From Planctomycetota bacterium (GTDB taxonomy: Bacteria; Planctomycetota; PUPC01; JACPCR01): a stretch of DNA of 10,848 nucleotides. Made by a program: the position numbers and the translations under genes. This document shows positions 6,898-10,848 of this stretch, one piece after another (position 1 is the first letter of the stretch; the number at the start of each line of letters is the position of its first letter). The notes beneath the pieces were generated by a model that had not been told where the DNA came from, ran no database searches, and worked only from the letters and a program-made list of their open reading frames with translations. The stretch spans positions 1 through 10,848 of the forward strand of contig JASLXP010001185.1 of assembly GCA_030740295.1 (NCBI GenBank), in the 5' to 3' direction.

Positions 6898-8490
6898 CTT
6901 GCCGTTGTAGCCGATTGCGACCATTTCTGACACTTCCCATTTCCCATCGGTCCATTTGGCGCACGTGGAGTCAGTGGCCGATACGGCTTTCCAGTTGACG
7001 GCGAGATCGTAGCCCTCCCATCCGGTCTCCTTCTTCTGATCGGTATCGATCAGCAGGATCATCCAGCGGTCATCGGTGTGCGGCGTCAGATCGTCTGCCG
7101 TACTGACCATGAAGAAGACGTGCTCTTTGCCTTCGACGACGCGGACGGACACGATGTCGTTTCTTCCGAATGTGTTTCTGTAAATCGTATTCGGATCGGT
7201 GCCTCGGAAGGAGCGGTGCATGGTGTCGCCGGGCGGATCCTGGTAGTTGGCGGGGATTCCTTTCCAGTCGTTGAACTTGCCGTCGATTTGAATTTCACTT
7301 TGGTCGGGTCGTTTGGGCGGAGGTGAGATTCCCTTGAATCGGCGAATGTGACCGACCATCTGGTAGTAGTAGTTGTCCGTGTAACCTCCGCGCATCGGGG
7401 CGAGGTCGCGGTTGAACTCAGCGGTGTAGGCATCCACGAATCGATGGCTTTCGGTAGGCCAGGGACGCCCGGCGAACGGAGCCCCGGCCTTTCCAAGCGG
7501 GCCTTTGCCCTTGAATCTTCCCGCGATCCACTCGTTCCACTGGGTAACCATGACGACCTTCGGATCGACCTCGTGGGCGCGGCTCCATTGTTCTTCAAAA
7601 AAAAGGCCGAGGTGTGTGTGTTCGGTCGTGTAGTCCGGGCGCACAGTGGGTTGCTTGCCATTGTGAAAACTCTTTCCCATCGAATTCGTCGCATGCGATG
7701 CCGAGCTCACTGGGATTTGATCGGGTACTTTCGGAGATTTTCTCCAGCCGTAATCCTGAGGGTAACTGTCCAGCCATTGCCAGTGATCCGGTTCGGTCTT
7801 GGCAGCAGTCCAGGCCCAGCTTCGCTTGATGGTGAAAGAGCCCGCGACGTCCTTAAGCAATCCCGGATCATCCTTGATTCCAAAGATGAGTGGTCGATCT
7901 TCCCACTCAAACCAGAGCTCTTTGTGTTTGGAGTTCTTGTAAAAGCGGTCGTAGATGCGATTGATGGTCTTCCCGCTGGACGCGTTGGTCATGAAGACGA
8001 CACCCGGCGCGGGGATGCCCTCTTCGCGCATCTGCTTGATGACCTTTAACAACTGGTCGACCGTCTTCTCGTAAATCACGGCGTTTGTGACGTCGAGGTA
8101 GATGAAGTCCACATCGGCATTGACGAGCATCTGCATGTCACGGCGAATCACCCATGGATCGGACGCATGAAAATATCCCTGCTCGGGTTCGCCCCAGAAG
8201 TGACTGGCTCCGAAGGGCCCCCATTTCCGCTCTCCTTCCGGCTGCTTCAGGATTTTTGAATTGTCGTAGACCGTTTGGGAGTGGTTGCCGTTCCAGACGA
8301 AATAGAACACACCGACAAACTTGCCTGGTCGCCGGTCGCCGGTTTTATCGTGCTGCGGAAGCGTTCGTCCCAGCGCATCGGTCGCCACCCAATTGTCGGA
8401 AGGCCTGAGGGACTCGTCGCCGTGAGACGAAGGAACACCAGGAGTGTTGGACACGATGAATAATGTCAGTAGTTGTGAATGGAGCGTCAT
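6742..8490 (-). CDS. GH71/GH99-like (WbsX-like) protein with C-terminal CBM9/DOMON-like domain
   Basis: A 582-residue exported protein. MTLHSQLLTLFIVSNTPGVPSSHG is a probable signal sequence. Residues about 55-390 form a TIM-barrel-like domain: KFVGVFYFVWNG (57-68), VDFIYLDVTN (127-136), APGVVFMTNAS (161-171) and VVMVTQWNEWIAGRF (312-326), in which D133 and N319-E320-W321 are candidates for the active centre. A proline-rich linker (389-394) leads to a domain of about 185 residues that starts with IQIDGKFNDWKGI and holds VFFMVSTADDLTP and WMILLIDTD, the pattern of CBM9/DOMON-like sugar- or haem-binding modules. A GTG at 8544 would add 18 residues before the signal peptide, so ATG 8490 is preferred. 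It likely hydrolyses or binds a glycan outside the cytoplasm. The domain assignment is by motif only. Confidence 0.75.
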   Translation of the reverse strand: MTLHSQLLTLFIVSNTPGVPSSHGDESLRPSDNWVATDALGRTLPQHDKTGDRRPGKFVGVFYFVWNGNHSQTVYDNSKILKQPEGERKWGPFGASHFWGEPEQGYFHASDPWVIRRDMQMLVNADVDFIYLDVTNAVIYEKTVDQLLKVIKQMREEGIPAPGVVFMTNASSGKTINRIYDRFYKNSKHKELWFEWEDRPLIFGIKDDPGLLKDVAGSFTIKRSWAWTAAKTEPDHWQWLDSYPQDYGWRKSPKVPDQIPVSSASHATNSMGKSFHNGKQPTVRPDYTTEHTHLGLFFEEQWSRAHEVDPKVVMVTQWNEWIAGRFKGKGPLGKAGAPFAGRPWPTESHRFVDAYTAEFNRDLAPMRGGYTDNYYYQMVGHIRRFKGISPPPKRPDQSEIQIDGKFNDWKGIPANYQDPPGDTMHRSFRGTDPNTIYRNTFGRNDIVSVRVVEGKEHVFFMVSTADDLTPHTDDRWMILLIDTDQKKETGWEGYDLAVNWKAVSATDSTCAKWTDGKWEVSEMVAIGYNGKRLELSVPSKLIPRAPGQGFDFKWVDYVSLKSVESLFLEGDVAPDRRFNFRY

Positions 8491-8806
8491 CCGTGTGTTT
8501 CTGTCTGTGACGTGGAGCGTCAGCGAATCGTAGCACGTGCACACCCAGGACGGCTTACTTGAGGGCAGAAACCTTCAAGATTCGGTTTGCCCATTCCAGG
8601 TATGCCTTGCTGCTCAGGTATCAATTCTTCTCTGCGCAGCCTGAGCTCGTAGGATCTGCGTGCGGCCGATGATTCGGTTGCTGAAGGTGTTCCGAGTGAT
8701 CGTCACTGATCCAGCGGGGATGTCCAGTGCGGCGATGGCGTGCGTGCTTCTCTGAAAACTTCTCGAACCTGGCGACGACCCGCGGGTTGTTCTGGGCGAG
8801 GTGCGG
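8491..8806. other. 316-bp interval between GH99-like and cupin genes with possible gene remnants
   Basis: No complete gene is visible. On the minus strand, directly after the cupin TGA and in its frame, 8806-8740 reads PHLAQNNPRVVARFEKFSEK, which resembles the C-terminal helix of sulfatases ("NPEVVARFEK"). A second frame reads ALDIPAGSVTITRNTFSNR, like a beta-helix rung. Further on, 8610-8555 reads AYLEWANRILKVSALK then stop. These short coding-like pieces in different frames suggest decayed or frameshifted tails, but each is short. A 10-bp direct repeat (8480-8489, 8513-8522) overlaps the GH99-like start codon. The promoter of the GH99-like gene, if it has its own, must lie here. Confidence 0.35.
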
Positions 8807-9172
8807 TCAGACGAAATAGACATCGGAGTCGTCAATGTCCGGAATCCCGATGACGAGCACCCGCATCTTCCCGAAGGCCCCATGCACGACGCCGGGAGGA
8901 ATGTGGATCATGGTGCCAGGCCGGACGTCTTGGTCCTCGCCGTCCAGCATCACTTTGCCTTCACCGGTGAGGACGTAATACAGCTCCGTAGCAATCTTGT
9001 GGTAGTGGAGTTTGGCGCCGTCGATATCTACCGCGTGGGCCCAGGCGGCGACATTTTCGTCGCCCTGGCTGAGCAATCGGTAACGATAGCCGCAGGCGCT
9101 CTTTTCTTTGGGTGCCTCGTCTTCGTGGCGGACAATGAGGTTTTCAGGTTTGGAGTTCATAGTGTCTTGCAT
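8807..9172 (-). CDS. Single-domain cupin (cupin_2 type)
   Basis: A 121-residue cupin. The metal-binding first motif is H56-Y-H58-K-I-A-T-E63-L-Y-Y-V-L-TGEG, and the second motif has PGTMIHIPPGVVHG with H97. The four ligands of the classic HxH-E-H set are all present, so a divalent metal should be bound. Small cupins of this type occur as sugar isomerases, lyases or ligand-binding proteins; which one cannot be told. There is no signal peptide, so it is cytoplasmic. Either ATG 9172 or ATG 9160 (MNSKPENL) could be the start; neither has a strong ribosome binding site. It lies 49 bp downstream of the GH43-like gene on the same strand and so is probably co-transcribed with it. Confidence 0.88.
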   Translation of the reverse strand: MQDTMNSKPENLIVRHEDEAPKEKSACGYRYRLLSQGDENVAAWAHAVDIDGAKLHYHKIATELYYVLTGEGKVMLDGEDQDVRPGTMIHIPPGVVHGAFGKMRVLVIGIPDIDDSDVYFV

Positions 9173-9221
9173 GAAGTTTAAGGAGTGGGGTAGCTGGCGA
9201 TCGACTTACGGGACCGCATGG

Positions 9222-10334
9222 TCAATCATTCGTCTGTGCCGGACCGATGTCATCTCTGCACACCGCCCTGCGCATCGCCCGAATGCGGTCGTACTGGTAG
9301 TGGTACTTCCCATCATTTTTCCGGTAGCCGATCTGCGTGGCATAGAACAGATAGAGCCACTCTTTGCCATCGATTCTGGTGACCAGGGCCTGAGGAACGT
9401 GGCAGGCATCCGCGTCTTTGTCCGGAGGAATGAAGGCAAGTTTCTTCCAGGATAAGCCATCGCTGGAAACGGCCTCACGAACTTGCCGGGACTTCCAATG
9501 AGATTCTCCAGGCCTGGTTGGAAACCCGGGAGGGTCTGCAAAGCAATGATACTTGTTCCCGATTCGGATCACTTCGGGATTGGGCCAATGTTGCAGCAGC
9601 GGTTTGCGAAGGTCGTGCCTGATGGTGAAGCCGCCCTTGTCCGTAAATTCTCCCGTGTTTTCCGCGTACCCCATGCAGACACCTTTGCCCGGCAGCCAGT
9701 AGTCGAACCACAGTTTCCATTTGCCGCCTTGCCAATGGAGCGACGGCCTGTGGAAGTCGCCAATGCGTGACGGATCGGGCTTGGGAATGGGCGTATCTGC
9801 CGCACGGATCAGGAGTGGTTGGTGTGTTGACTTCCAGTGGATGCCGTCATCAGAAACCGCACCCATCACACACTGAACCATTTTCGCGGGATAACCAGCG
9901 ATCTTCTCGAAATGCTTTGATGTCGCACTGTACGCCATGTAGTACCTGCCTTCTTTGAGGACAACGGAGGGGTCGCCAACGTGCCATGATTCGTACCAAC
10001 GTTCGCTGGCGTGCAGTACCGGCTTCCATTTTCCTGGGGTCATCTCCCGATCCCATTTGCCTCCTTCGCTAAAGATCTCCCACGACTTCAGATCTTTGGA
10101 TCGGGCATGAAAGATCGCGTCACAACCCGGGATGCCGGGGTTGGAATGACCCGCCGCCCAGCCGAAAAACCACATCTTGTAGCGGTACACGCCTCCGGCT
10201 TCGACGACGCATGGGTTGTACATGTTGTCAAAGTTTGTCAGCAGAGGACGGTGATTTCGTTCCCATTGGCCGTGGGCTGCGCTCGCCATTGAGAGCACGA
10301 CAATCGTCATGCATGTTCTTCTGGTCTGTTTAAT
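9222..10334 (-). CDS. GH43-like five-bladed-propeller exoprotein (possible ATT start)
   Basis: A secreted protein of 362-370 residues with the repeated blade pattern of the GH43/GH32/GH117 type. Counted from ATG 10310, useful residues are N26-F-D-N (FDNMYNP), D113 in HVGDPSVV, D185 in RIGDFHRPS, and N244-P-E246 in WPNPEVIR; D113, D185 and E246 are candidates for catalytic residues by position. SDDGIHWK and SSDGLSWKKL are the usual propeller strand ends. The signal peptide is MTIVVLSMASAAHG, then QWERN, if ATG 10310 is used, but that form lacks a basic n-region and a close ribosome binding site. An ATT at 10334, 8 nt after AGGAG, would prefix KQTRRTC and give a standard signal peptide, so the longer form is listed. 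It is first in the minus-strand series. The sugar is unknown. Confidence 0.75.
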   Translation of the reverse strand: MKQTRRTCMTIVVLSMASAAHGQWERNHRPLLTNFDNMYNPCVVEAGGVYRYKMWFFGWAAGHSNPGIPGCDAIFHARSKDLKSWEIFSEGGKWDREMTPGKWKPVLHASERWYESWHVGDPSVVLKEGRYYMAYSATSKHFEKIAGYPAKMVQCVMGAVSDDGIHWKSTHQPLLIRAADTPIPKPDPSRIGDFHRPSLHWQGGKWKLWFDYWLPGKGVCMGYAENTGEFTDKGGFTIRHDLRKPLLQHWPNPEVIRIGNKYHCFADPPGFPTRPGESHWKSRQVREAVSSDGLSWKKLAFIPPDKDADACHVPQALVTRIDGKEWLYLFYATQIGYRKNDGKYHYQYDRIRAMRRAVCRDDIGPAQTND

Positions 10335-10342
10335 GGCTTCTT

Positions 10343-10347
10343 CTCCT
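10343..10347 (-). promoter_or_regulatory. AGGAG ribosome binding site before an ATT codon
   Basis: A perfect AGGAG sits 8 nt before ATT 10334 but 32 nt before the first ATG (10310). It is the main reason to consider a non-standard start for the GH43-like gene. Confidence 0.45.
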
Positions 10348-10414
10348 GCGGGATGGCTGGTTCAAGCTCCCGCCCCTCTTTGCCGTTTGTTTCGCCCTAA
10401 CGCACTCGCTGCTC

Positions 10415-10792
10415 TTGCAGCATTGGTACGTCTGCGTGCGGCGGATCAAGAGGAATGGGGATTCCCTGATGCCGGCCGTGGTGGGCAGGCAAGTATTGTT
10501 CAATGTCTGCTATGCATTGGCCAGCCATCGCGTGGCAGCGGAGCACAATCTGCCTCTACCAACGTTTCCTATCGTCGATAGCCCAACCAAGAATATCAGC
10601 TCTGATGTTAATCCAGAGTTGGTTGCGAACTACTTCAAGCTGATCCATGCGCTCGCGGAGGGTGCGCTCAAGAACACGCAGTTCATTCTTTCTGATTCGG
10701 ATTGGGCACAACCCCAGAGTACGGGTTTCAACTTTACTGAAAGGCTCTTGTCGCGGGAAGACCCGCTGATTGCTTACTGCTCCGGTCCATGA
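10415..10792 (+). pseudogene. C-terminal fragment of an SMC/ABC-like ATPase (ABC-three-component-type)
   Basis: The frame from about 10450 to the stop at 10790-10792 reads RQVLFNVCYALASHRVAAEH, then LPLPTFPIVDSPTKNISSDV, an acidic helix, and LKNTQFILSDSDW, ending DPLIAYCSGP. This is the end of the nucleotide-binding head of AAA/SMC-like ATPases: PTFPIVDSP is the Walker B strand with a D-loop-like SPTKNIS, and the last residues look like the natural C-terminus. Such ATPases are usually far longer and carry Walker A near the N-terminus. None is present, and the GH43-like gene starts on the other strand within about 100 bp. The frame start at 10415 (TTG) has no ribosome binding site, so I treat this as a truncated remnant. 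Family assignment is by motif memory. Confidence 0.6.
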
Positions 10793-10832
10793 CTTCGCCA
10801 TCGAGTGGAAGTGGTGGTCGGTGGAGAATCTA

Positions 10833-10848
10833 ATGGCACGGCCTCTCA
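10833..10848 (+). CDS. Possible start of a further gene (partial)
   Basis: ATG at 10833 (MARPL, cut by the window edge) is preceded at 6 nt by GGAG (10823-10826), a good ribosome binding site, 40 bp after the ATPase fragment stop. Only five codons are visible, so the call rests on the site alone. Confidence 0.25.

Noticed and set aside
7086..7694. A 202-codon minus-strand frame inside the GH99/CBM9-like gene
   Set aside because: An alternate frame of the same strand with Ser/Thr/Arg-rich, low-complexity translation; the main frame contains the TQWNEW and IDGKFNDW motifs.
8614..8883. An 89-codon minus-strand frame
   Set aside because: It overlaps the end of the cupin gene in another frame and has no start signal or recognisable domain; part of it (beta-helix-like piece) is mentioned only as a possible remnant.
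10789..10833. ATG overlapping the ATPase fragment stop (ATGA)
   Set aside because: The frame ends after 14 codons (MTSPSSGSGG...), so it is not a coupled downstream gene; ATG 10833 with a ribosome binding site is a better candidate.

Overview
The window looks like a carbohydrate-degradation island from a member of the PVC group (Planctomycetota, Verrucomicrobiota or Lentisphaerota/Kiritimatiellota), judged by gene content only. It has two type I sulfatases, two GH99-like/WbsX-like proteins, a GH43-type five-bladed-propeller protein, a DUF1861 protein and a small cupin. It has no ribosomal, replication or phage genes, so the exact lineage cannot be fixed from this sequence. No CRISPR array, tRNA or rRNA was seen.

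Left part (1-4748). A divergent pair of transcription units is separated by about 190 bp (2377-2566). On the minus strand, a DUF1861 protein (2376-1507) is followed by a GH99-like protein. The latter starts at a probable TTG codon near 1460 and runs off the left edge. On the plus strand, a sulfatase with no signal peptide (2567-3922) is followed 10 bp later by a class I SAM methyltransferase with a TTG start.

Centre and right part (4749-10334), minus strand. The apparent transcription order is GH43-like exoprotein, cupin, GH99-like protein with a CBM9/DOMON-like C-terminus, then an exported sulfatase with a lysine-rich tail. The last 51 codons of the GH99-like gene, plus 16 bp beyond its stop, are present again as an orphan 172-bp piece (4808-4979) downstream of the sulfatase. 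An almost perfect palindrome (6610-6683) sits between the two genes. The joints at 4980-5170 and 8491-8806 carry what look like unassigned tails of other genes.

Right edge (about 10415-10848). A plus-strand fragment encodes the C-terminus of an SMC/ABC-like ATPase of the type found in ABC-three-component and related defence loci. Its N-terminal part is absent because the GH43-like gene begins just beside it on the other strand. A possible new gene starts at 10833.

Together the intact genes suggest export of glycosidases and a sulfatase to open a sulfated glycan outside the cell, with a second, apparently cytoplasmic set (sulfatase, DUF1861, methyltransferase) acting on imported pieces. The substrate cannot be deduced. 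Several junctions carry only the 3' ends of genes, which points to repeated rearrangement of this locus.
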